The notes under the pieces are model-generated. The model had not been told where the DNA came from, made no database searches, and worked only from the letters and a program-made list of their open reading frames with translations. Shown here one piece after another: positions 27,068-35,382 of a DNA stretch of 64,000 nucleotides. The DNA is from Anaerolineae bacterium (lineage in GTDB: Bacteria > Chloroflexota > Anaerolineae > Promineifilales > Promineifilaceae). Position numbers and translations under genes: made by a program. The stretch spans positions 1 to 64,000 of the forward strand of contig JAHDWJ010000002.1 of NCBI GenBank assembly GCA_023384415.1. The letters run 5' to 3'. The stretch's first letter is position 1. Every line of letters starts with the position of its first letter.

Positions 27068-29308
27068 TCACTCCCCCCACACCAGCCGAGGCAGGCCCCA
27101 GCCAGCCCAATCGCCAGTGCTGTCGGCGGCGGGGCCGGCCTCGGTGTGTAGAGTGAGGGTGATGGTCTGCCCGGCATAGGCGGCCAGGGAAATGGTATAG
27201 GAATGCCACTTTTGGTCAACCGGTGCATTACTGATGTGCTGCCGGTATAGTTCAACCGCCGGGCCGGATGGGGGCTGCACTGTGATTACAAAGGTCGCCC
27301 CATCGCCGCCCCAATGCCAGCTATCCGGGTACATGGCTGTTTGTCCCTGTAACCAGACCGGGTAAACAGGCAACGTTAGATTGTACTGCATTTGGGCTGG
27401 GGGGTGCATGAATAAGGTGGGCTGCGATGTCTGGCCAGGCAAATTGAAGGGAATAATGGTGATTGGTTCGGGCGCGGCCGCGTCGTCCACCACCCCATCC
27501 CCCTGTTCATAAAGCTGGAGCAGATCAACCGCTGTCATCGCTGCTCGCAAATCCTCAGCCGTGAGCCACCCCTCAGCCCAACGAGCCATCAACCAGTCGG
27601 CCTGATCGGGCTGCCCGGCGGCCAGAACAATCTGGTAAGCGGCCTGGAAAATCTGCTCTGCCAGAACTGGCCGCACCTCCACCCCCGCGTGAATGGGGTA
27701 CACAGGGCATTGGGCTTGTGACTGATGTAAAGCAGCGGCCGCGGCTATCAACTGGTTATCCGCCAGATAAAAGGCAGCCAAATCCCGCTCCAACAGACAG
27801 CGGGGCACTGGGGCGTCTGCCAGGGGAATGAGCTGCTCGTACAAGGCACTCAGTTGGGCCAGGGTGCGGCCGCGGGGCGACTCCTGGTGAACGACGAAGA
27901 TGTTGAGGGGGTACGGGGTCAAAATGAAGCTGGGATCGGCCAGTTGGGTTTGTTGGTTCCAGTTGGTCAAGACAGCCCATACCTGCATCTGCTGCGGCCG
28001 CAATCCCCGCAGCGTCTCTAGCTCCAGCAAATTACTATGCAAAACGGTGTAGGCGCGGCCACTCCGCTGCAAATGGTACGGTAGGGCATCAAAAACAATA
28101 TTATCCCCCAGAGGGAAATTGAGGGAGAGGGTGATAACCACATCTCCTTCTTGAGCCATGGCTGCCAACTGCGCGGCCGCGCCCTGCCAATCCTCTAAAA
28201 CCAGCCTGTGTTCTGCCCGTACCATCGGCCAATGACCACCCAGGATCAGGAGTGTCAAGAAGACAGCGAACAGCCCATCCGTCTTTCCTCGTTGGTTTTC
28301 CGCCCATTGCTGCCCCCAGGCCAAAGTCATCCCCACCGGCAGCAGGTAAAGGGGCAGCAGGTAGATGATATAGCGCGGCCAGGCGGCCCGGTTGACCTCA
28401 AACAGGATGATGAATCCAAAAGGCAAAAAGAAAGCGGCCAAAAGATACCCCAGGCGGGTTAGCTGGCGGGTATACAGCAGCCAGCCCAACCCGCCGAAAA
28501 AAGCCAAAGCCATCAGATACGGGATGATCCCCCCAGTAGTGCCAAAAGCGTAAAAGGCGGCTTTAGCCCACTCCGCTGCTGAAGCCATAGCAAAGGAGCT
28601 GGCTTCGGAGCCGGCCCCAACGTTGCGGGCTACATCCTGCTGCAGCCGATCTAGCCAGGGGAGATAAAGCAAACTGACCAGGAACGCGGCCGCGACCGGA
28701 TACCCCACGCACCGCCACCGTCCCCCCCTAAGCTGTCTGACGCTCCAGATAGCGATGATCACCGCCTGGGCTGCCAGGAAGATCAACGCCCCATAATGGC
28801 TGTACAGGTTCAGTCCCGTCGCCAAACTAAAGGCCAGCCAGCGCTCCCAGGTAGGGCGGTATAAGGCACGGTACAGCCAGAAAAAGGCGGCCAATGAGCA
28901 GAGCATGAGCAAGGCATATTGGCGGGCCTCTTGAGAGTATCTTAGATGAAAAGGGGATAATGCCAGCAACAGCCCGGCCCATAACCCGGCCTGGGGCATT
29001 CCCCACTGTTTGCCTGCCGCTATGAGCAGGGGAATGGCTAACACCCCGGCCAACGCCGAGGGCAGGCGGAAGGCAAATTGATTCTCCCCAAACAACCAAT
29101 AAGCGTAGCGGGCTAAAATATGGAGCAGTGGGGGGTGGTCTAATTCACGCGGCACCAGCCCAGGGGGGGTCATGGTGACGACCCTCACGGTGAAGATTTC
29201 ATCCAACCAGAAGCTATCTCCCCCCAGGTTGATAAAGCGAACGGCAAACCCTAAACCAATAATGAGCAGCGCGGCCGCCAGCCAGGGGCGATTTGCCTGT
29301 GAAAACAT
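27068..29308 (-). CDS. GT-C glycosyltransferase (family 39 / ArnT-like)
   Basis: 746 residues from the ATG at 29308. No good ribosome-binding site is seen; an upstream in-frame start at 29374 lies in a low-complexity tract. About eleven membrane helices span the first 380 residues. The GT-C signatures are NLGGDSFWLDEIFT in the first outer loop, ELDHPPLLHILARY, and SPFHLRYSQEARQYALL. The C-terminal half is a large soluble, probably periplasmic or extracytoplasmic domain. Such enzymes move a sugar from a polyprenyl-phosphate donor to protein or lipid outside the membrane. It contains eight or more GCGGCCGC copies. Confidence 0.88.
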   Translation of the reverse strand: MFSQANRPWLAAALLIIGLGFAVRFINLGGDSFWLDEIFTVRVVTMTPPGLVPRELDHPPLLHILARYAYWLFGENQFAFRLPSALAGVLAIPLLIAAGKQWGMPQAGLWAGLLLALSPFHLRYSQEARQYALLMLCSLAAFFWLYRALYRPTWERWLAFSLATGLNLYSHYGALIFLAAQAVIIAIWSVRQLRGGRWRCVGYPVAAAFLVSLLYLPWLDRLQQDVARNVGAGSEASSFAMASAAEWAKAAFYAFGTTGGIIPYLMALAFFGGLGWLLYTRQLTRLGYLLAAFFLPFGFIILFEVNRAAWPRYIIYLLPLYLLPVGMTLAWGQQWAENQRGKTDGLFAVFLTLLILGGHWPMVRAEHRLVLEDWQGAAAQLAAMAQEGDVVITLSLNFPLGDNIVFDALPYHLQRSGRAYTVLHSNLLELETLRGLRPQQMQVWAVLTNWNQQTQLADPSFILTPYPLNIFVVHQESPRGRTLAQLSALYEQLIPLADAPVPRCLLERDLAAFYLADNQLIAAAAALHQSQAQCPVYPIHAGVEVRPVLAEQIFQAAYQIVLAAGQPDQADWLMARWAEGWLTAEDLRAAMTAVDLLQLYEQGDGVVDDAAAPEPITIIPFNLPGQTSQPTLFMHPPAQMQYNLTLPVYPVWLQGQTAMYPDSWHWGGDGATFVITVQPPSGPAVELYRQHISNAPVDQKWHSYTISLAAYAGQTITLTLHTEAGPAADSTGDWAGWGLPRLVWGE

Positions 29309-29310
29309 GG

Positions 29311-29389
29311 GGGTTAGTGAGTGAACTGTGATATGTGGTACGTGAACCGTGAGGTACCTCTGGTCACGTATCACATCTCACGTATCACT
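29311..29389. repeat. Word-like intergenic tract (CACGTATCACATCTCACGTATCAC)
   Basis: Between the amidohydrolase stop and the glycosyltransferase start the DNA is built of degenerate CGTG/CACG words: GTGAACTGTGATATGTGGTA, ACGTGAACCGTGAGGTACC and TCACGTATCACATCTCACG. These also form partial inverted repeats. Confidence 0.7.
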
Positions 29390-30997
29390 TTAGATTTGAC
29401 GATATTTGAACGCCCCACCAACGATGGTCGCGTCAATGGTGACGTGGCGCAGATCGTGGGGGGGGATGGCGGTGATGTCCCGGTCAAAGATGGTCAGATC
29501 GGCCAGTTTACCGGGGGTGATGCTGCCTAGCTGCTGCTCCTGACCACTGGTGAGCGCGGCCGCCATCGTAAACCCTCGGATTGCCTCTTCTAAACTGAGC
29601 CGTTGGGCCGGGTACCACCCCTCTTCCCCTGGAGAACCATTGGCCTGCCGCCGGGTCGCGGCCGCGTGAATCCCCCGGATCGGCTCAATAGATTCCACCG
29701 GGGCATCAGAACCAAACACCAGCAATGCTCCTGTCTGGGTCAGGGTGCGCCAGGCATAGCTGTACTGCGCCCGCTCTCCCCAATATCGGTCAGCCATCGC
29801 CATATCTCCAGTGGCATGAATTGGCTGCATGGAGGCGATAATCTGGTGGCGAGCCAGGCGGGGAATATCGCTGGGGTGGAGAATTTGCACATGCTCAATG
29901 CGGTGCCGCCGCTGGAACGGCGAAACCCCCCGCGCGGCCTCTTCTTGCCGAACTGCCTCATACACATCCAAAATATCATGGTTAGCCCGGTCGCCGATGG
30001 CATGGACGGTGACACTCAGCCCATGTAAGCTGGCCGCCGAGGCGATCTCTTTCATCATCTCTTTATCCGTCACCACCAGCCCCCGGTTGTCCGGCTCTCC
30101 CTGGTATGGCTCAATCATCAAAGCGGTGCGGGGGCCTAACGCCCCATCGGCGAAAATTTTGATCCCCCCAATTTGTAACCAGTGATCGCCAAAGCCGGTC
30201 TGTAAGCCAACGGCGATGGCCTGATCGAGCTTTTCCGCGGGGATGTTTTTGACCACGCGCAGCCCCAGTTCCCCATTTTGCCGCAGCTGCTGCAAGGCAC
30301 GGAAACAGTAGGGGCCGTCAAAGTCGTGGATGCCGGTGAGGCCAGCCTGCCATGCCTTTTTTTGCCCGACGCGCATGGCGGCCGCGATTTCGTCAACAGT
30401 GGCCTGAGGAATGATGTCGCTGACCAGGTTAATGGCCGTTTCCAGGAGAATGCCGGTGGGCTGACCATTCTCATCCCGCTGAATCTGCCCCCCTTCCGGG
30501 TCTGGAGTGTGGGAGGTGATGCCGGCCATTTTGAGGGCCAGGCTGTTGACCCAGGCGGAGTGGCCGCTTTTTTCGGTGAGGTAGATGGGGATATGGGGGG
30601 CGATGATGTCGAGGTGGGCGGCGGTGGGCCAGGCACGGTCAGGCCATAAATCATGTTTCCAGCCGCGGCCGCGTAACCATTGGCCGTCAGGGTGGGCTGC
30701 GGCCGCGAGCCGTACCCGGTCTAACGCTACATCCAGGCTGGGCAGTTCAAACAAATCTACCACCTGTAACCCCAGGCTGTACCATTGAAAGTGGACGTGG
30801 GCATCTACCAGACCAGGGGTGACGGTGCGGCCGCCTAAATCCAGCCATTCTCCCCCTGGGGCCAACAAACTTTTCATCGCCCCATCTGATCCCACCGCCA
30901 CAATACGATCTCCCTGGACGGCCAACGCTGTGGCCTGAGGCTGATCCTCGTCCATTGTCATAACCTTGCCATTCGTCAAAACCAAAGTTGCCAACAT
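29390..30997 (-). CDS. Amidohydrolase family protein (YtcJ-like)
   Basis: 535 residues of the amidohydrolase-3 type. The metal-binding start is LVDAHVHFQW (H67, H69); later ligands fit VHAIGDRANHDILD, HRIEHVQ and the catalytic Asp in LLVFGSDAPVES. The small beta domain is formed by both termini (TNGKVMTMDEDQ and GKLADLTIFDRDI). Family members hydrolyse amides, often exported or cytosolic with unknown substrates. AAGTTCTT... gives a good ribosome-binding region (GAGGAGTTCTTATG). It lies 81 bp upstream of the GT-C gene on the same strand. Confidence 0.9.
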   Translation of the reverse strand: MLATLVLTNGKVMTMDEDQPQATALAVQGDRIVAVGSDGAMKSLLAPGGEWLDLGGRTVTPGLVDAHVHFQWYSLGLQVVDLFELPSLDVALDRVRLAAAAHPDGQWLRGRGWKHDLWPDRAWPTAAHLDIIAPHIPIYLTEKSGHSAWVNSLALKMAGITSHTPDPEGGQIQRDENGQPTGILLETAINLVSDIIPQATVDEIAAAMRVGQKKAWQAGLTGIHDFDGPYCFRALQQLRQNGELGLRVVKNIPAEKLDQAIAVGLQTGFGDHWLQIGGIKIFADGALGPRTALMIEPYQGEPDNRGLVVTDKEMMKEIASAASLHGLSVTVHAIGDRANHDILDVYEAVRQEEAARGVSPFQRRHRIEHVQILHPSDIPRLARHQIIASMQPIHATGDMAMADRYWGERAQYSYAWRTLTQTGALLVFGSDAPVESIEPIRGIHAAATRRQANGSPGEEGWYPAQRLSLEEAIRGFTMAAALTSGQEQQLGSITPGKLADLTIFDRDITAIPPHDLRHVTIDATIVGGAFKYRQI

Positions 30998-31072
30998 AAG
31001 AACTCCTCTCAGGTTTCAGGTTTCAAGTTGTGAATTTCCATAGGTACCACAACTTTATCTGAGTCTTTACGA

Positions 31073-31501
31073 TTATTCAGCGGCTTGTAATAAATCTTGC
31101 TGCCAACGATCTGCTTGAGTGCAGATGGCACAAACTCGCAGCCATTGAGCTACAAACTGGGGCAGCAGATGGCGGTATTGGCTAAGCGGTATAACGGATT
31201 CTGGCAAAGCAGTTCCCTCCAGTAAATCCGTTTCGTTAATGACATCCGCATCCAGTTGAATGACCAATAAATCGAGGTCATAATCAGCTAGATAACGCGC
31301 AATATTGCTCTGGTGACGCTGCTGAATTTCCCGGCAAAAACGGCGTACACCTTTCCAGCCGGTTCCTGTTTCTCCAAAACTTTCCCCCAGACCAACCGGC
31401 TGTAAGGCCAAAAACTGGTGTTCCCCTGGAACAAGCCGCGTTATGCTTGTTTCCAAGATAAGGCGATCTGTTGGCCCTTCAACAACTGTGCCAATTTTCA
31501 T
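31073..31501 (-). CDS. TOPRIM-like protein (OLD/DUF4276 type), probably remnant
   Basis: 142 residues. The N-terminus reads V-V-E-G-P-T-D (7-13), the TOPRIM glutamate motif, and a D-x-D (LVIQLDADV) follows at about 82, the metal-binding aspartates. This matches the nuclease half of OLD-type or DUF4276 proteins, which pair with an SMC-like ATPase in phage-defence modules. The partner gene directly upstream is only a 71-codon stub. The protein is itself short for the family, so it may be non-functional. The plus-strand arg leader begins about 200 bp beyond the ATPase stub. Confidence 0.65.
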   Translation of the reverse strand: MKIGTVVEGPTDRLILETSITRLVPGEHQFLALQPVGLGESFGETGTGWKGVRRFCREIQQRHQSNIARYLADYDLDLLVIQLDADVINETDLLEGTALPESVIPLSQYRHLLPQFVAQWLRVCAICTQADRWQQDLLQAAE

Positions 31502-31556
31502 ATTCCTGCCTGCAAAAAGTTGCTGCCAGACGATTTAGCAGCGTGTCTTATGGGTT

Positions 31557-31772
31557 TCAGAAAATATCTGGGACGCCTCCCAATAAACCAGATACCCCCA
31601 TCATCGAAAGGGGCATACTGTCGGCTGCGGCCGCGCTCAACACCCCCACTGCTTCTAGCAAATTACTCTTACCACTCCCATTCGCACCTATAAAGACATT
31701 GATCTGGCTTAACTCCAGGTCTTGAATGTGGTAAATAGATTTGAAGCCCTGTATGCTTACTTTGGTCAACAT
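31557..31772 (-). pseudogene. Truncated OLD-like AAA ATPase (N-terminal fragment)
   Basis: 71 codons from ATG 31772 (AAGGA upstream). The sequence begins as a typical SMC/ABC-type ATPase: MLTKVSIQGFKSIYHIQDLE, then I-G-A-N-G-S-G-K-S (28-36, Walker A). It stops at ...GVPDIF before the Q-loop, signature and Walker B. Only 55 bp separate its stop from the TOPRIM gene, so the remaining several hundred residues are deleted. No frameshifted remainder was found in the gap. A functional 71-residue protein is unlikely. Confidence 0.8.
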
Positions 31773-31940
31773 ATTCGTTTCCTTGTCTCGCAACCCTGAA
31801 CACCGATAAATTGTAACACCAACTCATGGTTTCTTGCTCTTGTTGTGACGGTTCGGATTGTCGTTTTGACAAATTTAGCCAAGAGACCCATTGAATAGTT
31901 GTACGATTTGCCCAAATTTATAGCAATTTGCCTTTTCCCG

Positions 31941-31968
31941 TTGACACGAGTGATTTCTTTGTTACTAT
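31941..31968 (+). promoter_or_regulatory. Sigma70-type promoter of the arginine cluster
   Basis: TTGACA (31941-31946), a 16-bp spacer and TACTAT (31963-31968). The expected start of transcription (about 31975) falls within 2-3 bp of the ATG of the arginine-rich leader peptide, so the leader would be translated from a leaderless or nearly leaderless mRNA. Confidence 0.75.
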
Positions 31969-31976
31969 TCCACACT

Positions 31977-32063
31977 ATGTTTACTCACGTCAATCAACCC
32001 GCTCGGCGTCTGCGCCGTCGCCGTCCTTGCCAGTCTACCAGTCTGGTTTTTTGGGTTGTCTAA
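31977..32063 (+). CDS. Arginine-rich leader peptide of the arg attenuator
   Basis: 28 codons, ATG 31977 to TAA 32061-32063. Residues 10-16 are R-R-L-R-R-R-R: six arginine codons (CGG CGT - CGC CGT CGC CGT) in seven positions. No protein family is implied; the peptide reports on charged tRNA-Arg. There is no Shine-Dalgarno site, but the promoter places the transcript start at the ATG. Its stop codon lies just beyond the RNA segment that can form an antiterminator. It stands 87 bp before argC, exactly where such a peptide would be useful. The reading frame is short, but its arginine run, position and RNA folding all agree. Confidence 0.85.
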   Translation: MFTHVNQPARRLRRRRPCQSTSLVFWVV

Positions 32064-32104
32064 CAAGTAGTAAAACAAGCAAATGTGATTCCCAAACCCA
32101 CCAG
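31995..32104 (+). promoter_or_regulatory. Attenuator: mutually exclusive pause and antiterminator pairings
   Basis: Segment 1 is CAACCC (31995-32000) plus CCAG (32030-32033). Segment 2 is CTGG (32043-32046) plus TGGGTTG (32052-32058). Segment 3 is AACCCA-CCAG (32095-32104), the 5' arm of the terminator. Segment 2 can pair with segment 1 (CAACCC:GGGTTG, CCAG:CTGG) or with segment 3 (TGGGTT:AACCCA, CTGG:CCAG), but not both. A ribosome stalled on the Arg codons (32004-32024) masks segment 1 and frees 2:3. A ribosome reaching the stop covers segment 2 and allows the terminator. Confidence 0.8.
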
Positions 32105-32129
32105 GCTGTATCAGTCTGGTGGGTTTTTT
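32094..32129 (+). terminator. Attenuator terminator upstream of argC
   Basis: A perfect 11-bp stem AAACCCACCAG (32094-32104) / CTGGTGGGTTT (32116-32126) with an 11-nt loop runs into TTTTTT ending at 32129. It lies between the leader peptide and argC, on the same strand, so it can only act as a regulated terminator of the arg transcript. Confidence 0.93.
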
Positions 32130-32150
32130 GTTTCTGGGTAAGAGGTTTTT

Positions 32151-33155
32151 ATGATTCAAGTGGGTATTTATGGCACAACCGGGTATACCGGCGTGGAATT
32201 GGTTAAAATTTTAACCCGTCATCCAGAGGTGAAGCTGATTTTTGCTACCTCAGCCTCATCTGCGGGGAAGACGTTGGCGGATCTGTTTGCGGCCGCACCC
32301 CCCATCCCCCTCATCCCCCCCGACCAGGCCCCGCTTTCCCAGGTAGATGTGGTTTTTGTCTGCCTCAATCATGGGGATGCGGCCGCGGTGGCCCAGACCG
32401 CCCTGGCCGCTGGGGTTCGGGTGATTGATTTGAGTGCCGATTTTCGCTTAAAGGACGCGGCCGCTTACCAGCAATGGTATCACCAGCCCCACCCTGCCCC
32501 GGAACTGCTCACCCAGGCGGTTTATGGTCTGCCGGAATGCGGCCGCGACCAAATTCCCCACACCCGGCTCATCGCCAACCCGGGTTGTTATCCCACCAGC
32601 ATCTTACTGGCCGTGTACCCCCTGGCAGCAGCCAACGCCCTCAGCGGCACCCTCATCGCCGATAGCAAATCAGGTGTCACCGGGGCCGGCCGCGTTCCCA
32701 AACAACATACCCATTTCGTTGATGTCGCCGACAACTTCTCCCCTTACAGCATCGGCCGGCAGCACCGCCACCTGCCCGAAATAGAGCAGACATTGGCTTC
32801 CTGGCACACCTCACCACCGTCGCTCATCTTCTCCCCCCACCTGCTGCCCGTACCCAGGGGGATTCTCTCCACCATTTACGCTCCTCTGAGTGGGCATTGG
32901 ACAGAAGCAAAGCTGTACGAGTTATACCAGAGCCGTTATGCCAACGAGCCATTCGTGCGAATACTCCCCCCTGGGCAGGTTGCTACCCTGGCCCACTCTG
33001 TCCACACCAACCAATGTGTCATCGGCCTGACCCTGACCGGCCATACCCTCATCCTCACCTCAGCCATAGACAATTTGATCAAAGGGGCATCCGGTCAGGC
33101 GGTGCAAAATATGAACGTGATGATGGGAATTAAGGAGACAATGGGGCTTGTTTAA
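32151..33155 (+). CDS. argC: N-acetyl-gamma-glutamyl-phosphate reductase
   Basis: 334 residues. It reduces N-acetylglutamyl phosphate with NADPH, the third step to ornithine. The dinucleotide site is GIYGTTGYTGVELVKIL at the N-terminus and the catalytic cysteine is C146 in IANPGCYPTS. VYGLPE and LIADSKSGVTGAGR are further family signatures. AAGAGG precedes the ATG. It is the first structural gene after the arginine attenuator. Four GCGGCCGC copies fall in its first 400 bp. argJ, which often follows argC in related clusters, is not here. Confidence 0.96.
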   Translation: MIQVGIYGTTGYTGVELVKILTRHPEVKLIFATSASSAGKTLADLFAAAPPIPLIPPDQAPLSQVDVVFVCLNHGDAAAVAQTALAAGVRVIDLSADFRLKDAAAYQQWYHQPHPAPELLTQAVYGLPECGRDQIPHTRLIANPGCYPTSILLAVYPLAAANALSGTLIADSKSGVTGAGRVPKQHTHFVDVADNFSPYSIGRQHRHLPEIEQTLASWHTSPPSLIFSPHLLPVPRGILSTIYAPLSGHWTEAKLYELYQSRYANEPFVRILPPGQVATLAHSVHTNQCVIGLTLTGHTLILTSAIDNLIKGASGQAVQNMNVMMGIKETMGLV

Positions 33156-33164
33156 GACGGGGAT

Positions 33165-33335
33165 TGGCAGGATTGGCGGATTTTTATATCCGTGTCCATC
33201 CGTGAATCCACTGAAAGAAGCCACGAATTTTACGAATTAACACAAATTTTTTTGGGTAACTCTGCGCCTTCGCGTCTCTGCACAACTTTTTTTCAGTAGA
33301 CTCATCCGTGTAAATCTGTGTCTTGATTCAGGAAT
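33165..33335. repeat. Word-like intergenic tract between argC and argB
   Basis: Non-coding and built of repeated words: GGATTGGCAGGATTGGCGGA, TCCGTGTCCATCCGTG, CACGAATTTTACGAATTAACAC, GCGCCTTCGCGTCTCTGC and CATCCGTGTAAATCTGTGT. Similar ATCTGTG and GCGTCTCTGCG words occur at 1580-1640, 4470-4545 and (reverse) 4750-4765. Confidence 0.75.
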
Positions 33336-33339
33336 TATT

Positions 33340-34116
33340 ATGCAGCTTATCAAAATTGGGGGGAACGAACTTGATCAACCAGATTTTCTGGCCGGGTTAG
33401 CGCGGCAGGTGGCCATGATGGCCGGGCCGGTAATGATTGTGCATGGGGGGGGCAAAGCAATTGCCGACCTCCAGACCCGCCTGGGGATTGAACCGGTGAA
33501 GGTAGATGGCCTGCGGGTGACGGATGCTCAATCCCTCTGGCTGACCCAAATGGTGCTGTCCGGCCACAGTAACAAATTGATCGTCGCCGCCCTGCTGAAA
33601 GCGGGGGTGAAGGCCATCGGTCTGAGTGGGGTGGATGGGGGGCTGCTGCAATGCCGCCAACGGGTTCATCCTACTGCTGATTTGGGGTTTGTGGGGGAGA
33701 TTGTCCAGGTAAATCCCGTAGTGGTGCAGATGGTGGTGGCCCAGGGGATGGTGCCGGTGATTTCTCCCATCTCGGTGGAGATAGCGACGGGGCAGGTGTA
33801 TAACGTCAATGCTGATGACGCGGCCGCGGCCCTGGCCCTGGCCCTTCGAGTTACTCAACTCATCTTCATCTCCAACGTCCCCGGCGTTCTTGACCCCCAG
33901 GGGCAGCTTTACCCCCACCTCACCCCCACCCAAACCGAAACTCTCATCCAACAAACTATCATCAACGGGGGCATGATCCCCAAAACCCGCGCTGCTCTGG
34001 ATGGGGTGCAAAAAGGGATCCCCCAGGCGCGAATCACCAATCTGGCCGGGCTGTTATCTGGGGGGACACTGTTTGTGAGAGAAGCGGAGAGTGAGAGCGT
34101 GAGGGGCTGGGGGTGA
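33340..34116 (+). CDS. argB: Acetylglutamate kinase
   Basis: 258 residues of the amino-acid kinase fold. It phosphorylates N-acetylglutamate. The visible motifs are IKIGGNEL, VHGGGKAI (phosphate-binding glycines), GLRVTDAQ, NVNADDAAAALA and GGMIPKTRAAL. The length matches short, E. coli-like ArgB without the N-terminal helix that usually marks strongly arginine-inhibited hexamers, so feedback control may be weak and attenuation more important (inference). AGGAATT precedes the ATG. The last codons (ESESVRGWG) come from a low-complexity GAGAGTGAGAGCGTGAGG tract. Confidence 0.95.
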   Translation: MQLIKIGGNELDQPDFLAGLARQVAMMAGPVMIVHGGGKAIADLQTRLGIEPVKVDGLRVTDAQSLWLTQMVLSGHSNKLIVAALLKAGVKAIGLSGVDGGLLQCRQRVHPTADLGFVGEIVQVNPVVVQMVVAQGMVPVISPISVEIATGQVYNVNADDAAAALALALRVTQLIFISNVPGVLDPQGQLYPHLTPTQTETLIQQTIINGGMIPKTRAALDGVQKGIPQARITNLAGLLSGGTLFVREAESESVRGWG

Positions 34117-34206
34117 GGGATGACTGATCCCCTGTGCAGTTACTATTTTTCAAGGAATTCCCCATCCGTGTTCCTTTTATCTATGGCTATTTTCAGAGGA
34201 AAACTT

Positions 34207-35382
34207 ATGACTCAAGCACTTTTAACCTTAGCTGAAAAATATTTAGTGCCGACGTATGCGCGGCCGCCCCTTGTTTTTACCCATGGGGAAGGGATTTATC
34301 TATACGATGACCAGGGAAACCGTTACCTGGATTTCATGGCCGGCATTGCCGTCAACGCCCTGGGGCACGCCGACCCAGCCTGGGCGCAGGTGGTCGCCGA
34401 ACAGGCCCACCGCCTCACCCACATCAGTAACCTGTATCACAACGAGCCACAGCTCTTACTGGCGCAAAAGCTGGTGGAAAGCTCTTTTGCCGACAAGCTG
34501 TTTTTCAGCAATTCCGGGGCTGAGGCTAACGAAGCGGCCCTGAAATTTGCCCGCAAATATGCCCGCACCCATCATGGCGAAGGCAAAACGGGTATTGTTG
34601 CCTTTAGCCACAGCTTTCATGGCCGGACGATGGGGGCGTTGGCGGTGACCCACAAGGCCAGATACCGGGAGCCATTTCTCCCCCTTGTCCCTGGGGTGAC
34701 GTTTGCTGAGTACAACGATCTGGCGGCGGCCGCGGCCGCGATTGGCTCAGAAACGTGTGCCGTGATTGTAGAGCCAGTGCAAGGGGAAGGGGGCGTCCAT
34801 GCGGCCGCGCCTACCTTCCTGAACGGGCTGCGCCAATTGTGTGATCAACACAATGCCCTGCTCATTTTTGATGAGGTACAGTGTGGCTTGGGGCGTACCG
34901 GTCATCTATGGGCTTACCAGGCATTGGGAGTCACCCCGGATATGATGAGTATTGCTAAACCGTTAGCCGGGGGGCTGCCCATCGGCGCGGTGCTGGTGAC
35001 TGATAAGGTCGCCGCAGCTATCCAGCCGGGGGATCATGGCAGTACCTTTGCCGGGGGGCCGTTGGTGTGCGCGGCCGCGCTGCACCTCTTTGAGCGGGTC
35101 AACCAACCCACCTTCCTGGCCCAGGTGCAAGAGATGGGAGCTTACCTGCGCCACCGCCTACAAACCCTGGAATGTGACAAACTGGTTGCGGCGCGCGGGT
35201 TAGGCTTGATGGTTGGGTTGGAGCTAAATGTACCGGTGGCCGATGTCGTCGCGGCCGCACGGCATAAGGGACTGCTTTTGGTCAACGCTGGGGAAAATGT
35301 GATCCGTTTCGTGCCACCTTTGATTGTGACGCGGCCGCATATTGACGAAGCAATGGAGGTATTAACCCTATGTTTGAATTAG
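34207..35382 (+). CDS. argD: Acetylornithine aminotransferase
   Basis: 391 residues from the ATG at 34207 (AGAGGAAAA upstream); the open frame begins at 34120 but that extension looks non-coding. It is a class III PLP aminotransferase: FSNSGAEANEAALKFARKY, FHGRTMGALAVT, EPVQGEGGVH, LIFDEVQCGLGRTG, and the PLP lysine in MSIAKPLAGGLPIGAVL. It converts N-acetylglutamate semialdehyde to N-acetylornithine. Its 3' end overlaps the next gene by 13 bp. It has seven GCGGCCGC copies, including two that overlap (34726, 34732). Confidence 0.94.
   Translation: MTQALLTLAEKYLVPTYARPPLVFTHGEGIYLYDDQGNRYLDFMAGIAVNALGHADPAWAQVVAEQAHRLTHISNLYHNEPQLLLAQKLVESSFADKLFFSNSGAEANEAALKFARKYARTHHGEGKTGIVAFSHSFHGRTMGALAVTHKARYREPFLPLVPGVTFAEYNDLAAAAAAIGSETCAVIVEPVQGEGGVHAAAPTFLNGLRQLCDQHNALLIFDEVQCGLGRTGHLWAYQALGVTPDMMSIAKPLAGGLPIGAVLVTDKVAAAIQPGDHGSTFAGGPLVCAAALHLFERVNQPTFLAQVQEMGAYLRHRLQTLECDKLVAARGLGLMVGLELNVPVADVVAAARHKGLLLVNAGENVIRFVPPLIVTRPHIDEAMEVLTLCLN

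Noticed and set aside
26166..27209. Longer N-terminus for the alpha/beta hydrolase
   Set aside because: The extra 65 codons overlap the glycosyltransferase gene and the good ribosome-binding site sits before 27014.
31980..32130. T-box or known riboswitch upstream of argC
   Set aside because: No T-box sequence, no specifier-loop architecture and no known aptamer pattern; the Arg-codon leader with competing stems explains the region better.
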